64,000 nt of DNA, taken from positions 806,001 to 870,000 of the forward strand of contig NZ_JBHEQA010000001.1 of assembly GCF_043678055.1 (NCBI RefSeq). Direction: 5' to 3'. The notes beneath the pieces were generated by a model. The model saw only the letters and a list, made by a program, of their open reading frames with translations. It did no database searches and had not been told where the DNA came from. The position numbers and the translations under genes were made by a program. Source of the DNA: Spongiimicrobium salis (lineage in GTDB: Bacteria > Bacteroidota > Bacteroidia > Flavobacteriales > Flavobacteriaceae). Shown here one piece after another: positions 34,253 through 44,127 of this stretch (position 1 is the first letter of the stretch; every line of letters starts with the position of its first letter).

Positions 34253-34960
34253 ATGCAATACAAACGTATACTTTTAAAACTGAGTGGTGAAGCTTTAATG
34301 GGCGAACGACAGTATGGGATAGACCCAAAGCGACTTTCGGAATATGCCGAAGAAATAAAAATTGTTGTCGACAAAGGTGTACAGGTAGCCATAGTAATAG
34401 GTGGAGGCAATATTTTCAGAGGCTTGTCCGGTGCCAGCAATGGAATGGATCGTGTACAAGGAGACCATATGGGAATGTTGGCCACGGTAATCAATGGTCT
34501 CGCATTACAAGGAGCCTTGGAAGACAAGGGCATTGAAACCCGTTTGCAATCTGCCATTAAAATTAACGAAGTTGCCGAACCTTTTATCCGAAGGCGTGCC
34601 ATGCGTCATTTGGAAAAGGGAAGAGTCGTTATCTTTGGTGGAGGAACAGGAAATCCATATTTTACAACGGATTCAGCTGCTGTTTTAAGGGCCATAGAAG
34701 TGGAAGCCGATGTTATTTTAAAGGGAACACGCGTAGATGGAATCTATACTTCCGACCCCGAAAAGGATAAGAACGCTACCAAATTTGAAACGCTTTCATT
34801 TAATGAGGTACTTACCAAAGGGTTGAAAGTTATGGATACCACTGCATTTACCTTAAGCCAGGAAAACGAACTTCCCATAGTTGTTTTTGATATGAACAAA
34901 AAAGGGAATTTATTGAAAATCGTTGCTGGGGAAAATATAGGCACCGTGGTAGACTTATAG
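34253..34960 (+). CDS. pyrH: UMP kinase
   Basis: Phosphorylates UMP to UDP; an amino-acid-kinase-fold enzyme that acts as a hexamer and is regulated by GTP and UTP. LKLSGEALMGE and IVIGGGNIFRG bind nucleotide phosphates. GTGNPYFTTDSAAVLRA and GTRVDGIYTSDP are diagnostic for PyrH rather than for aspartokinase. At 235 residues it is of standard size. It is followed by frr 90 bases downstream, the order conserved across bacteria. A TATTTTTG at 34225-34232 could be a -7 element, but no -33 partner is clear. Confidence 0.97.
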   Translation: MQYKRILLKLSGEALMGERQYGIDPKRLSEYAEEIKIVVDKGVQVAIVIGGGNIFRGLSGASNGMDRVQGDHMGMLATVINGLALQGALEDKGIETRLQSAIKINEVAEPFIRRRAMRHLEKGRVVIFGGGTGNPYFTTDSAAVLRAIEVEADVILKGTRVDGIYTSDPEKDKNATKFETLSFNEVLTKGLKVMDTTAFTLSQENELPIVVFDMNKKGNLLKIVAGENIGTVVDL

Positions 34961-35050
34961 CTTGGTACGGTATATGATGGGTGTATTAATTAGAAAAGGA
35001 AACTAAACTTAGATCCCGACACAGTTTTCGAGATCGCAGAAATTTAATAT

Positions 35051-35605
35051 ATGAACGAAGACATTACCTTTATATTAGATACTACAAAAGAGAGTATGGA
35101 TGGCTCTATAAAACATTTGGAAAAGGCATTTGTGAAAATTAGAGCGGGTAAGGCCAGCCCCGTGATGTTGTCCAATGTTATGGTGGATTATTATGGGTCC
35201 CAAACACCATTATCACAAGTAGCCAATGTGAATACGCCGGATGCCCGAACCATTTCGGTGCAGCCATGGGAAAAAAGCATGCTTCAAGAAATAGAAAGGG
35301 CAATCATGAATGCAAATCTTGGATTCAATCCAATGAACAACGGAGAAACGGTTATCATTAATGTTCCTCCTTTGACCGAAGAACGAAGACGGGATTTGGT
35401 AAAACAGGCAAAAGCGGAAGCGGAAGATGCCAAAATAGGAGTTCGAAATGTACGCCAGGATTCCAATAAGGAACTTCGCAGTCTGGAAGTTTCTGAAGAT
35501 GTATTAAAAAATGCGGAAGCAGATGTTCAGGAACTAACCAATACCTTCAGTAAAAAAATAGACGATCTTTTAAGTATAAAAGAAGCAGAAATAATGAAAG
35601 TATAG
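35051..35605 (+). CDS. frr: Ribosome recycling factor
   Basis: Splits post-termination ribosomes together with EF-G. The 184-residue protein shows the helical-bundle signature VKIRAGKASPVMLSNVMVDYYGS, the hinge TISVQPWEKSML and IINVPPLTEERRRDLVKQAK. It is co-transcribed with pyrH and ends 24 bases before a perfect hairpin terminator. Confidence 0.97.
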   Translation: MNEDITFILDTTKESMDGSIKHLEKAFVKIRAGKASPVMLSNVMVDYYGSQTPLSQVANVNTPDARTISVQPWEKSMLQEIERAIMNANLGFNPMNNGETVIINVPPLTEERRRDLVKQAKAEAEDAKIGVRNVRQDSNKELRSLEVSEDVLKNAEADVQELTNTFSKKIDDLLSIKEAEIMKV

Positions 35606-35628
35606 GTATTGCTTCTCTATGATTTTAT

Positions 35629-35659
35629 AAGGGATGGTCTAAATGCCATCCCTTTTTTT
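35629..35659 (+). terminator. Rho-independent terminator after frr
   Basis: Perfect 9-bp stem AAGGGATGG / CCATCCCTT with an 8-base loop followed by seven T. The 230 bases from here to the exporter gene hold no recognisable gene. Confidence 0.9.
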
Positions 35660-35887
35660 GTACACAAAAACGCGCACAAAACCCTTTGTTTTCACCCAAA
35701 ATCTAGGTCTTTTTTGTACCTCATAATTTTTATCCAAAACTCCCTCAGGGTTATAGAGGTGCTTCACAATCTTTTTTTACCTTTGCGCAAGGAAAAATAA
35801 AGCATGCGATGTGCATATTTTAATGGTATGTTACCCAGGTTCAATATGGTATTGATACAGGGGATTCGTTTGAGTCAACACATTTAA

Positions 35888-38305
35888 ATGGTAGCTAAGC
35901 TAACACAGGGATTTTGGGCCAAAACAGCACGAATTATCCTTAGAAATAGAATACTGATCTTAATTGGCATTGCCGCAATTACTGTCTTCTTGGGCTTCCA
36001 ATGGGAAAAAATGCGTTTTTCCAACACTCAGGCCAATCTCTTACCAAATGACCATCCTGTAAATCAAGAGTACCAAGCTTTTTTGGAGCGTTTTGGAGAA
36101 GAAGGGAATACCATTGTAATGGCCATTAGCGATAGTGCCTTATTCACGCCATCCAAATTTGAACGCTGGAACAAACTAAGTAAGCAACTAGAAGCCTTTC
36201 CAGAGGTAGATTTTGTGCTTTCCACAGATAACTTACAAGAATTGGTCAAGGACGACAATGAAGAAGTTTTTGTCCTCAAGCCCTTTCTTGAATCCACATT
36301 AGAAACAAAAGTGGAAGTGGACAGCCTTGTGGAGCACCTACTCAATGATTTGCCCTTTTATGAGAATCTCATATACAATAAAGAGACTAAGACGATCCGC
36401 ACCATTATGTATATGGATCAGGATATTGTAAATACTGCCGTGCGAAAAGACTTTATTCTGGAAGATTTGGCAAACCTGGTCAATGATTTTGAAAAAGAGA
36501 CCCAAATGGATGTGCGTGTCTCGGGAATGCCATACATACGCACCAAAAACTCCCAAAATATTATTGATGAGATTGGAAAATTCATTGGTGCGGCCCTAGC
36601 AGTCACCTCTTTAATTTTTTTCTTTTTCTTCCGTAGTTTCAGGGCCACATTTATTTCTATGTGTATTGTAATTATTGGCGTAATGTGGGCTTTTGGCATC
36701 CTTGGCTTGCTACAGTATGAAATTACCGTATTGACCGCCTTAATTCCACCTTTGATCATTGTCATTGGAATTCCCAATTGCATTTTCCTGATCAACAAAT
36801 ACCAACAAGAAGTCAAGAAACATGGCAATCAGGCCTTGTCCCTGCAACGGGTCATATCCAAGATCGGGAATGCCACTTTAATGACCAATGTTACCACAGC
36901 ATCAGGTTTTGCCACCTTTATTATTACGGATAGTAAATTATTAAAGGAATTTGGTATCGTTGCTTCCATAAACATTATAGGGATTTTTATCCTCTCTTTG
37001 CTGATCATTCCTATAGTATATAGCTTTATGTCACTTCCCAAGACCAAACATCTAAAACATCTGAACAAAAGATGGATCGATCGTTTTGTCAATTGGATGG
37101 AAAATATTGTTAGGGAACGAAGAATTGCGGTTTACATTTTTTCCATAGCCTTGCTCGTTGCCAGTATCATAGGAATTTATCAAATAGATATCTCAGGAAG
37201 CCCCATTGAGGATATGCCCAAAAAATCTTCTTTTTTTAAGGACATACGTTTCTTTGAAAAAGAATTTAAAGGCATCATGCCTGTAGAAATCGTTGTAGAC
37301 GCTAAACGACCAAGGGGAATTCTAAAACCGGCAACCTTAAAACGAATGGACCGACTGGGTCAGGTCATCGATGATATCCCTGAGCTTTCCAAGCCCATTT
37401 CAGTGGTGAATCTGGTGAAATATTCCAAGCAAGCCTTTTACAGTGGCATCCCCAAATATTATCAATTGCCCACGGCCCAGGAAAATACCTTTATCACCGA
37501 TGTAGCCCGAAAATCTTCCAATAATGCCAATTTACTCAAGAGTTTTGTAGACAGTACAGGGCAAGTGGCCCGTATCACTACCTATATGCGCGATGTAAAA
37601 ACGGACCGCATGGAGGAAATTGAGGAAGACCTTTTAAAGGAAATCGCCAAAATATTCCCTGAGGAACGTTATGAGGTCCATATGACGGGTAATGCCCTAT
37701 TATTTTTAAAGGGGACCAAGTATTTGGTAAAGAATCTTGTGCTCTCATTGGCCCTGGCCATTGGACTCATTGCCCTTTTTATGGCGTATTTGTTCCGTTC
37801 CTTTCGGATGATCATTATTTCTTTGATCCCCAATTTACTGCCTCTAGTGATTACGGCTGGAGTCATGGGATTTGTAGGTGTACCCATTAAACCTTCCACC
37901 ATTCTAGTATTTAGTATTGCTTTTGGTATTTCCGTTGATGATACGATTCACTTTTTGGCGAAATATCGGCAAGAGCTCACTGCAAATAATTGGAAGATTA
38001 AAAAATCGGTTTATGCTGCCCTGCGAGAGACGGGTGTAAGTATGTTCTATACTTCCATAGTGCTCTTCTTTGGGTTTTCGGTATTCATCATTTCCAATTT
38101 TGGAGGTACTGTAGCCTTGGGAGCCTTGGTCTCTGCTACTTTGCTTTTTGCCATGTTGGCCAATCTCACCTTATTGCCTTCACTCCTATTGTCCCTAGAA
38201 AAAAGCATAGCCAATAAAGAAACCCTAAAGAAACCCCAGATCGATATTCTACCGAAAGAAGAGCTTGGCAACACTAGCGAGGACGAAGATAGCACTACAT
38301 CGTAA
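35888..38305 (+). CDS. RND/MMPL-type exporter
   Basis: An 805-residue protein with two repeats, each of one N-terminal helix, a large periplasmic loop and about five clustered helices (first cluster about 220-400, second about 610-770). FGEEGNTIVMAI starts the first loop. Proton-relay-like FGISVDDTIHFLAKYR lies in the second membrane block, with PPLIIVIGIPNCIFLINKY as its counterpart in the first. This is the hydrophobe/amphiphile-exporter 'MMPL' or HAE2-like arrangement, often called predicted exporter of the RND superfamily. The substrate is unknown; lipids or hopanoids are typical. The acidic, Ser/Thr-rich C-terminal tail is cytoplasmic. It has its own transcription unit between frr and asnS. 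Confidence 0.88.
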   Translation: MVAKLTQGFWAKTARIILRNRILILIGIAAITVFLGFQWEKMRFSNTQANLLPNDHPVNQEYQAFLERFGEEGNTIVMAISDSALFTPSKFERWNKLSKQLEAFPEVDFVLSTDNLQELVKDDNEEVFVLKPFLESTLETKVEVDSLVEHLLNDLPFYENLIYNKETKTIRTIMYMDQDIVNTAVRKDFILEDLANLVNDFEKETQMDVRVSGMPYIRTKNSQNIIDEIGKFIGAALAVTSLIFFFFFRSFRATFISMCIVIIGVMWAFGILGLLQYEITVLTALIPPLIIVIGIPNCIFLINKYQQEVKKHGNQALSLQRVISKIGNATLMTNVTTASGFATFIITDSKLLKEFGIVASINIIGIFILSLLIIPIVYSFMSLPKTKHLKHLNKRWIDRFVNWMENIVRERRIAVYIFSIALLVASIIGIYQIDISGSPIEDMPKKSSFFKDIRFFEKEFKGIMPVEIVVDAKRPRGILKPATLKRMDRLGQVIDDIPELSKPISVVNLVKYSKQAFYSGIPKYYQLPTAQENTFITDVARKSSNNANLLKSFVDSTGQVARITTYMRDVKTDRMEEIEEDLLKEIAKIFPEERYEVHMTGNALLFLKGTKYLVKNLVLSLALAIGLIALFMAYLFRSFRMIIISLIPNLLPLVITAGVMGFVGVPIKPSTILVFSIAFGISVDDTIHFLAKYRQELTANNWKIKKSVYAALRETGVSMFYTSIVLFFGFSVFIISNFGGTVALGALVSATLLFAMLANLTLLPSLLLSLEKSIANKETLKKPQIDILPKEELGNTSEDEDSTTS

Positions 38306-38388
38306 AAAGCACATTTATACTCCTGTTATAGGCCATCTTTTTTCTTAAAAAGGCTATCTTAGCCACTTCAAATTTAGAAGTAATCAAG

Positions 38389-39831
38389 ATGAAACCATAT
38401 CGTATAGCAGCACTGCTCACAGGAGATCTTATACAACAGGAAGTTATTGTCAATGGATGGGTACGCGCCTTTAGAAGCAATCGCTTTATCGCCTTGAATG
38501 ATGGCTCTACATTAAATACGCTCCAATGCGTAGTTGACTTTGAGGAATTTGATGAGGATTTGCTAAAACAAGTGACTATTGGGGCTGCTTTAAAAATAAG
38601 GGGAACCCTTGTGGAAAGTCAAGGAAAGGGACAAGCTGTAGAAATCCAGGTAAAGGAAATTGCGATTCACGGAACTGCCGATCCTGAAGCTTTGAAGCTA
38701 ACCATTCTTTCCCCCAAAAGACATACTTTGGAAAAATTGCGTGAGCAGGCACATCTCAGAGTACGCACCAATACGTTTGGGGCAGTGATGCGGGTCCGTT
38801 CCGCCTTGGCTTTTGCGGTACACCAATATTTCCGCGAAAGTGGGTTTTACTATGTACATACCCCTATTGTAACAGGTTCTGATGCCGAAGGTGCTGGTGA
38901 AATGTTTCGAGTAACTACTCTGGATGCCCAAAACCCGCCTTTGAATGAAGAAAAGACGGTGGATTATAGTCAAGATTTTTTCGGAAAAGAGACCAATTTA
39001 ACCGTATCCGGACAATTAGAAGCCGAAACCTACGCCATGGGCTTGGGGAAAGTATATACTTTTGGACCTACTTTCAGAGCTGAAAACTCCAATACTTCAA
39101 GACATTTAGCAGAATTCTGGATGATAGAACCCGAAGTGGCCTTTTATGATCTGGATGATAACATGGATCTGGCTGAAGATTTCATCAAAAATGTACTAGC
39201 GTATGTATTGGAACATTGCGCGGATGACCTGGCTTTTCTAGAGAAACGCCTTTTGGACGAAGAGAAGACCAAACCTCAAGCGGAACGCAGCGAATTATCC
39301 CTGATCGAAAAATTAAAATTTGTCACGGAGAACACCTTTAAACGTGTTTCCTATACTGAGGCTATCGATATTCTCAAAAACAGCAAGCCCAATAAAAAGA
39401 AAAAATTCAAATACCCTATTCACGAATGGGGTGCCGACCTACAGAGTGAGCACGAACGTTTCTTAGTGGAGAAGCACTTTAAATGCCCTGTGATTCTTTT
39501 TGATTATCCGGCAAATATCAAGGCTTTTTATATGCGTTTGAATGAAGATGGAAAAACCGTACGCGCCATGGATATCCTATTCCCAGGGATAGGAGAGATT
39601 GTAGGGGGGTCACAACGGGAAGAACGCTTGGATGTATTGCTCGAAAAAATAAAGGCATTGGGGATCGATGAAAAGGAATTATGGTGGTACTTGGATTTAC
39701 GAAAATTCGGTACTGCTGTACATAGCGGTTTTGGCCTTGGTTTTGAGCGCTTGGTGCTCTTTGCCACAGGGATGGGCAACATTAGAGATGTAATTCCTTT
39801 TCCAAGAACACCACAAAATGCGGAATTTTAA
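38389..39831 (+). CDS. asnS: Asparaginyl-tRNA synthetase
   Basis: Class IIb aminoacyl-tRNA synthetase. The OB-fold anticodon-binding domain occupies residues 1-110 (VNGWVRAFRSNRFIALNDG). The catalytic core has motif 2 TFGPTFRAENSNTSRHLAEFW and motif 3 GFGLGFERLVLFATGMGNIRD, and PFPRTPQNAEF is the C-terminal end typical of AsnRS. At 480 residues it matches the usual 460-480. It lies 39 bases upstream of rpoN. Confidence 0.97.
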   Translation: MKPYRIAALLTGDLIQQEVIVNGWVRAFRSNRFIALNDGSTLNTLQCVVDFEEFDEDLLKQVTIGAALKIRGTLVESQGKGQAVEIQVKEIAIHGTADPEALKLTILSPKRHTLEKLREQAHLRVRTNTFGAVMRVRSALAFAVHQYFRESGFYYVHTPIVTGSDAEGAGEMFRVTTLDAQNPPLNEEKTVDYSQDFFGKETNLTVSGQLEAETYAMGLGKVYTFGPTFRAENSNTSRHLAEFWMIEPEVAFYDLDDNMDLAEDFIKNVLAYVLEHCADDLAFLEKRLLDEEKTKPQAERSELSLIEKLKFVTENTFKRVSYTEAIDILKNSKPNKKKKFKYPIHEWGADLQSEHERFLVEKHFKCPVILFDYPANIKAFYMRLNEDGKTVRAMDILFPGIGEIVGGSQREERLDVLLEKIKALGIDEKELWWYLDLRKFGTAVHSGFGLGFERLVLFATGMGNIRDVIPFPRTPQNAEF

Positions 39832-39869
39832 ATTGAAATCTTTAACTTTATAGGAACGAACATTCCCCG

Positions 39870-41327
39870 ATGCTAAAACAATATTTACAGTTTAAACTAT
39901 CGCAAAAGCTGTCACCGCAGCAGATTCAGTTAATGAAACTGATTCAATTGCCTACACAAGCTTTTGAGCAACGACTGGAACAAGAACTGGAAGAGAACCC
40001 GGCATTGGAAAGTGGGAAAGAACAAAGTGATAGCCTAGAGGACGATTTTGCCGACACTTATGAAGGAGATACGGATAGTGAATCCATCAATGCAGAAGAT
40101 ATCAATATTGATGATTACCTAAGTGATGATGAAATTCCCGAATATCGCACACAAGCCAATAACTATAGTGCCGATGATGATGAAAAAAGTGTTCCCTATG
40201 CGGCTGGCACTTCTTTTAATCAATACCTACTGAATCAATTGAATACGGTATATCTAAACCCGGATGAATGGGGCATTGCTGAATTTCTAGTGGGCAGTGT
40301 TGATGAAAGCGGATATATCCGAAGACCACTTTCGGATATTACGGACGATTTGGCTTTTACCCAAAACATCTACACCGATGAAGCTACCGTAGAGAAAACC
40401 TTAAAAATAGTTCAAGAATTAGATCCGCCTGGTGTTGGAGCTCGATCTTTGGAAGAATGTCTTATCATTCAATTGAAACGAAAAGAGACTTCTCCCAGCA
40501 TTGCACTGGCCATTCGCATTCTTGAAAAATCCTTTGAACAATTTACCAAAAAACACTATCAAAAACTTCTTCAAAAATACAATATCTCCGAAGAAGAATT
40601 GAAAGAGGCCATTTCTGAAATTGAGCGACTAAACCCTAAACCTGGGGGATCGTATTCCGGTAATACTAGAATCATAGAGCATATTGTACCAGACTTTTCC
40701 ATTAGAATTGTAGAAGGCAACCTAGAGCTTAGCCTGAACGGACGTAATGCTCCCGAACTTCATGTGTCCAGAGAGTATCACAATATGCTGGAAGGCTATA
40801 AAAACACCAAGGATAAATCTAAATCCCAAAAAGATACCGTACTCTTCATCAAACAGAAGTTAGATGCTGCCAAATGGTTTATCGATGCGATAAGACAGCG
40901 TCAGCAAACGCTTTTCATTACGATGAATGCTATTATGCAGTATCAAAAGGAATATTTCCTTACCGGGGATGAACGCAAGCTGCGCCCCATGATTTTAAAG
41001 GACATTGCCGATGCCATCCAAATGGATGTTTCCACGGTATCCCGTGTAGCCAACAGCAAATATGTAGATACGCCCTACGGAACAAAACTGATAAAACAAT
41101 ACTTCTCCGAATCGATGAAAAACGAGCAAGGGGAAGATGTTTCTACCAAGGAAATCAAGAAGATTCTGGAAACGGTCATTGGGGAAGAAGAGAAGCGCAA
41201 ACCCTTGACCGATGATAAATTGGCCACCATCTTAAAAGAAAAAGGCTATCCTATAGCCAGAAGAACGGTAGCCAAATATCGGGAGCAGCTTGGCATTCCT
41301 GTTGCAAGGCTTAGAAAACAGATATAA
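39870..41327 (+). CDS. rpoN: RNA polymerase sigma-54 factor
   Basis: Alternative sigma factor that needs an ATP-dependent activator. Region I is the Gln/Leu-rich start (QFKLSQKLSPQQIQLMKLIQLPTQAF), and region II is an acidic stretch (about residues 50-115). The core-binding domain follows, then the helix-turn-helix LKDIADAIQMDVSTVSRVANSKYV, and the RpoN box ARRTVAKYRE close to the C-terminus. At 485 residues it is standard for Bacteroidetes. Its stop overlaps the next start by one base (TAATG). No enhancer-binding activator is in the window. Confidence 0.97.
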   Translation: MLKQYLQFKLSQKLSPQQIQLMKLIQLPTQAFEQRLEQELEENPALESGKEQSDSLEDDFADTYEGDTDSESINAEDINIDDYLSDDEIPEYRTQANNYSADDDEKSVPYAAGTSFNQYLLNQLNTVYLNPDEWGIAEFLVGSVDESGYIRRPLSDITDDLAFTQNIYTDEATVEKTLKIVQELDPPGVGARSLEECLIIQLKRKETSPSIALAIRILEKSFEQFTKKHYQKLLQKYNISEEELKEAISEIERLNPKPGGSYSGNTRIIEHIVPDFSIRIVEGNLELSLNGRNAPELHVSREYHNMLEGYKNTKDKSKSQKDTVLFIKQKLDAAKWFIDAIRQRQQTLFITMNAIMQYQKEYFLTGDERKLRPMILKDIADAIQMDVSTVSRVANSKYVDTPYGTKLIKQYFSESMKNEQGEDVSTKEIKKILETVIGEEEKRKPLTDDKLATILKEKGYPIARRTVAKYREQLGIPVARLRKQI

Positions 41328-41932
41328 TGAGGGCTTTCCATAAAGTAATCTCACATATTTTCCATCCTTTATTCATTCCTATTGTCGGTACGCTTATTTA
41401 TTTTAGGGTAACCCCAAAATACACGCCTTTGGAACTCCAGAGCGGAAACATTTTACCCATTTTTATCCTAACGGTCATTATTCCGATCATCTGCTTTTTT
41501 ATCCTTAAGAACATAGGCTTGGTCAATTCCATTTTTATGCCCTCGATCAAGGAGCGCAAATACCCGCTTTATATTAGTATTGCGCTCTTACTTATGGTTT
41601 TTCTTAAAGTGATTCCCAGCAATTTCATCGTTGAGCTCAATTACTACTTCCTGGGCTTAATTTCAGCTTCGGTAATGGCCTTATTACTGCTCTTTGCCAA
41701 CTTTAAAAGCAGTATACACATGATGGGTATGGGAAGCATACTGATGTTTCTGGTGAGCCTTAGTATTCATTTTGAAATGAACATCACTTTAGGCATTAGT
41801 ATTTTGACCCTGGCGACTGGACTTGTGGCCACTTCCCGACTATATTTAAAGGCGCATAATAAGGTGGAGCTATTGATTGGTTTTATTATTGGTTTTACAT
41901 CACAATTGCTCACGGTGCGATTCTGGATATGA
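41327..41932 (+). CDS. Polytopic membrane protein, distant PAP2-like
   Basis: A 201-residue protein with about six membrane helices, translationally coupled to rpoN. The phrase SSIHMMGMGS and the C-terminal RLYLKAHNKVELLIGF recall the second and third motifs of PAP2 lipid phosphatases (SGH and R-x5-H-x3-D), but the last acid is Glu and motif 1 is not evident. If related, it may be inactive or altered. The gene order rpoN followed by such a protein is, from memory, common in flavobacteria. No function can be given. Confidence 0.75.
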   Translation: MRAFHKVISHIFHPLFIPIVGTLIYFRVTPKYTPLELQSGNILPIFILTVIIPIICFFILKNIGLVNSIFMPSIKERKYPLYISIALLLMVFLKVIPSNFIVELNYYFLGLISASVMALLLLFANFKSSIHMMGMGSILMFLVSLSIHFEMNITLGISILTLATGLVATSRLYLKAHNKVELLIGFIIGFTSQLLTVRFWI

Positions 41933-41981
41933 CTATTCCGCATATCTAGCTCCAATTCTTTATGGACATCACTTATCTTTC

Positions 41982-42461
41982 TTAAAAATTTTCAAAAGCA
42001 TCTCCATCATAGGTGGTGTAATTGATTTTCAAAGCGTTTACCTTTCGCAGCTCTTCCTTTACATCGGATATTAAACCCATGTTGGCCGTTCGATCCACTT
42101 TCAATACCACGGTGACAAAAGGTTGAATATGCTGTGGCTTTTTACCAATTTCTTCTAATACACGAGCACCTATCTGATTTAGCTTTAGAAAAGACTCATT
42201 CATTTGAACAACGGGTTCTTCTCCTGCAATTCTGCGATATTCCTGGGTTGGTTTTCCTATATGGATGTAAATCAGACGGTCCTGTTTCTCTAATTTTTTA
42301 ATTTCACTGGCATTCGGCAAGGTATTTTCTACTTTGAGTGTGGTATCTTTCATTACCGTCACCGTCATAAAGAAAAATAACAGCATAAAGACAATATCGG
42401 GTAGCGACGCTGTTGATACCTTTGGAACGTCCCCATTTGGTTTCTTTTTAAATTTTGACAT
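41982..42461 (-). CDS. ExbD/TolR-family protein (second pair, short type)
   Basis: A 159-residue inner-membrane protein of the ExbD/TolR family, which couples the proton-motive force to outer-membrane processes together with an ExbB/TolQ channel. A basic N-terminus MSKFKKK, a helix VSTASLPDIVFMLLFFFMTV with the conserved proton-path Asp, and a periplasmic domain are visible. I chose the ATG at 42461 because it matches the start of the paralogue at 44613, in preference to the frame opened at 42488 inside the upstream gene. It is four bases downstream of its long-type partner and convergent with the rpoN operon. Confidence 0.9.
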   Translation of the reverse strand: MSKFKKKPNGDVPKVSTASLPDIVFMLLFFFMTVTVMKDTTLKVENTLPNASEIKKLEKQDRLIYIHIGKPTQEYRRIAGEEPVVQMNESFLKLNQIGARVLEEIGKKPQHIQPFVTVVLKVDRTANMGLISDVKEELRKVNALKINYTTYDGDAFENF

Positions 42462-42465
42462 CTTA

Positions 42466-43104
42466 TTAATTTTTAGTTTTTGTTTCAATGGTTTCTGCCT
42501 CGGAAAGTTTTAACGGAAATAAGGCTTGTATTTCCTTAATCTTCATCCTTAGGGTTTCTTTTTCTTTTTTCGATGTTTTCGCATCGTTATACTTAGCATC
42601 CATTGCCGTATAATCCATTTGATACAACCGTTGTGCTTCTCTATCGCGAAGTTCGTTATAGGCTCCTACCAATTCATTTTGCACGGTAATATAGGTTCCA
42701 TATAATGCTTTCCTATTACTCTTTAACGAAATGACCGCTTTATCCGGGTTATCTGAAGACTGTACATCCCGGGCTCCTAAGCAATAATCACAAAAGGCAA
42801 CCTCTCCATTGGGTGTTGCGCCCCCGTTATCCAAAAATTCTCGGGCAATCTTTCGCAAAGCCGTGATGGGGACGACCTCTTCTTCCACCAAGATTTGATT
42901 GTTTTCCCCAACGACTACTGTCAATATATTACGATGGTGAATTGGAGGCGGATCTGGCTGAGTTTTATCTTTTCGCGGAAGCTGTCTGTCCAAACCGGCA
43001 TCGGTAGGGATTACCGTAGTGACCAAAAAAAAGATAAGCAATAAAAATGCAATGTCGGCCATAGAGCCTGCATTGACCTCTGGAGGAGTTGATTTACTTG
43101 ACAT
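42466..43104 (-). CDS. ExbD/TolR-family protein (second pair, long type with CxxC)
   Basis: A 212-residue ExbD-type protein. The single helix has SMADIAFLLLIFFLVTTV with the conserved Asp. The periplasmic part is longer than in E. coli ExbD because of an inserted CDYCLGARDVQSSDNP segment followed by a helical stretch (YNELRDREAQRLY). I chose the ATG at 43104, giving MSSKSTPPEVNAGSMAD and matching the paralogue; the longer frame to 43152 adds 16 residues not shared with it. A stretch of 226 bases without a gene separates it from the PorT-like gene upstream. No ExbB sits with this pair, so it may use the ExbB at 45757. Confidence 0.88.
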   Translation of the reverse strand: MSSKSTPPEVNAGSMADIAFLLLIFFLVTTVIPTDAGLDRQLPRKDKTQPDPPPIHHRNILTVVVGENNQILVEEEVVPITALRKIAREFLDNGGATPNGEVAFCDYCLGARDVQSSDNPDKAVISLKSNRKALYGTYITVQNELVGAYNELRDREAQRLYQMDYTAMDAKYNDAKTSKKEKETLRMKIKEIQALFPLKLSEAETIETKTKN

Positions 43105-43330
43105 AATTGTATTGATTTTATATTGAACAAAATAGATACATGACAATAACAACTAGAATATGGAATGGGGCGACTTCTAAACTTCTTTATAAGAAGGGTT
43201 CTAGCCAGAATCAATACAACAATTTCTATGCCAAGTGATTATTTTCTTAACTGGAAAAGTAAAAAAAGGGAAGCACACATTTATAACATGCTTTATGTAA
43301 ACAACTTATACTAATGGATTTTTATTATCT

Positions 43331-44008
43331 CTACAAAATATAGAAAATAATTCCGAGTCTTAGAGGTCTAAACCCGATATCTTCTCCTGTAGTGGTTTGC
43401 ACACCATCATTAAACAGGGAATTTAATCCATAATAGGCATGGATATTAAAGGTATTGTAACCAAAGCTCAGCGTAACTCCCGATTGAAAATCTCTGGCAT
43501 CCCTATTAAAAAAGCTGTTTTTAGTTTCCTCAAGCACCAATTTGGAGCGATTTCCAAAAGCGTATCCAAATTTGATTCCCGTGTAGATTCTCCAGAATTT
43601 TGTACTCTCCGGATTAGAAGTACGCCAACGCAACTCCAAAGGCAGTTCAACAAGATGGTTTTCTAATTTATTACGTTTAAAACCACTATTGTCATTGAAT
43701 ACGGCATAGGTAAAATCTGTAGATGTTTCCTGAGCTACCAAATTACTGTAGTATGAATTCACAGCGTACCCCAGTCCGATTCCAAAACCAAATGTTCTTT
43801 CACTATTTATAGGCAAATCCTTTATAAAACCCAATTGTAATCCATAGGATAAATTTTGCTGAGAAACTCCCTGGGGCCGTTCTAACAAAAAGTTATACGT
43901 AATACCCACATAAAACTGATCCTCCAAGTAATTCTCGTCTAAATCCCCCTCTTGAGCAATTGTACTACTTGCCCACATTAAAAGAAAAACTCCCAAGAAT
44001 CTACGCAT
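43331..44008 (-). CDS. PorT-like outer-membrane beta-barrel protein
   Basis: A 225-residue exported protein with a signal peptide at residues 1-18 (ending TIAQ). It has about eight amphipathic strands rich in Tyr/Phe/Gly (FYVGITYNFLL, YGLQLGFIKDL, GFGIGLGYAVN, LPLELRWRTS, IYTGIKFGYAFGN) and ends in LGIIFYIL, an aromatic C-terminus for barrel insertion. The pattern fits the PorT/outer-membrane-beta-barrel family, one member of which works in type IX secretion, but the location beside ExbD genes does not prove that role. The start at 44008 gives a clean signal peptide; the longer frame to 44059 begins inside the terminator region. Confidence 0.75.
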   Translation of the reverse strand: MRRFLGVFLLMWASSTIAQEGDLDENYLEDQFYVGITYNFLLERPQGVSQQNLSYGLQLGFIKDLPINSERTFGFGIGLGYAVNSYYSNLVAQETSTDFTYAVFNDNSGFKRNKLENHLVELPLELRWRTSNPESTKFWRIYTGIKFGYAFGNRSKLVLEETKNSFFNRDARDFQSGVTLSFGYNTFNIHAYYGLNSLFNDGVQTTTGEDIGFRPLRLGIIFYIL

Positions 44009-44070
44009 TGCCACAAAGGTTTTAAGAGTGCATCTTGCACCATTTATAAAAGTATTCAAAATCTATCAAT

Positions 44071-44108
44071 AAAAAAACGCTTCAAAATTACTTTTGAAGC
44101 GTTTTTTA
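44071..44108. terminator. Terminator downstream of the ExbB/ExbD operon
   Basis: Perfect 16-bp stem AAAAAACGCTTCAAAA / TTTTGAAGCGTTTTTT with a four-base loop. It lies 20 bases after the reverse-strand exbD stop and so separates that operon from the PorT-like gene. Confidence 0.93.
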
Positions 44109-44127
44109 AAATCTTATTTTCTACAAT

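Noticed and set aside
36064..37092. Several reverse frames across the RND-type exporter
   Set aside because: They mirror the membrane helices of the forward gene and have no starts or motifs of their own.
43105..43330. Reverse frames between exbD and the PorT-like gene
   Set aside because: They are short and continue out of frame from exbD. The shorter ATG start of exbD matches its paralogue.
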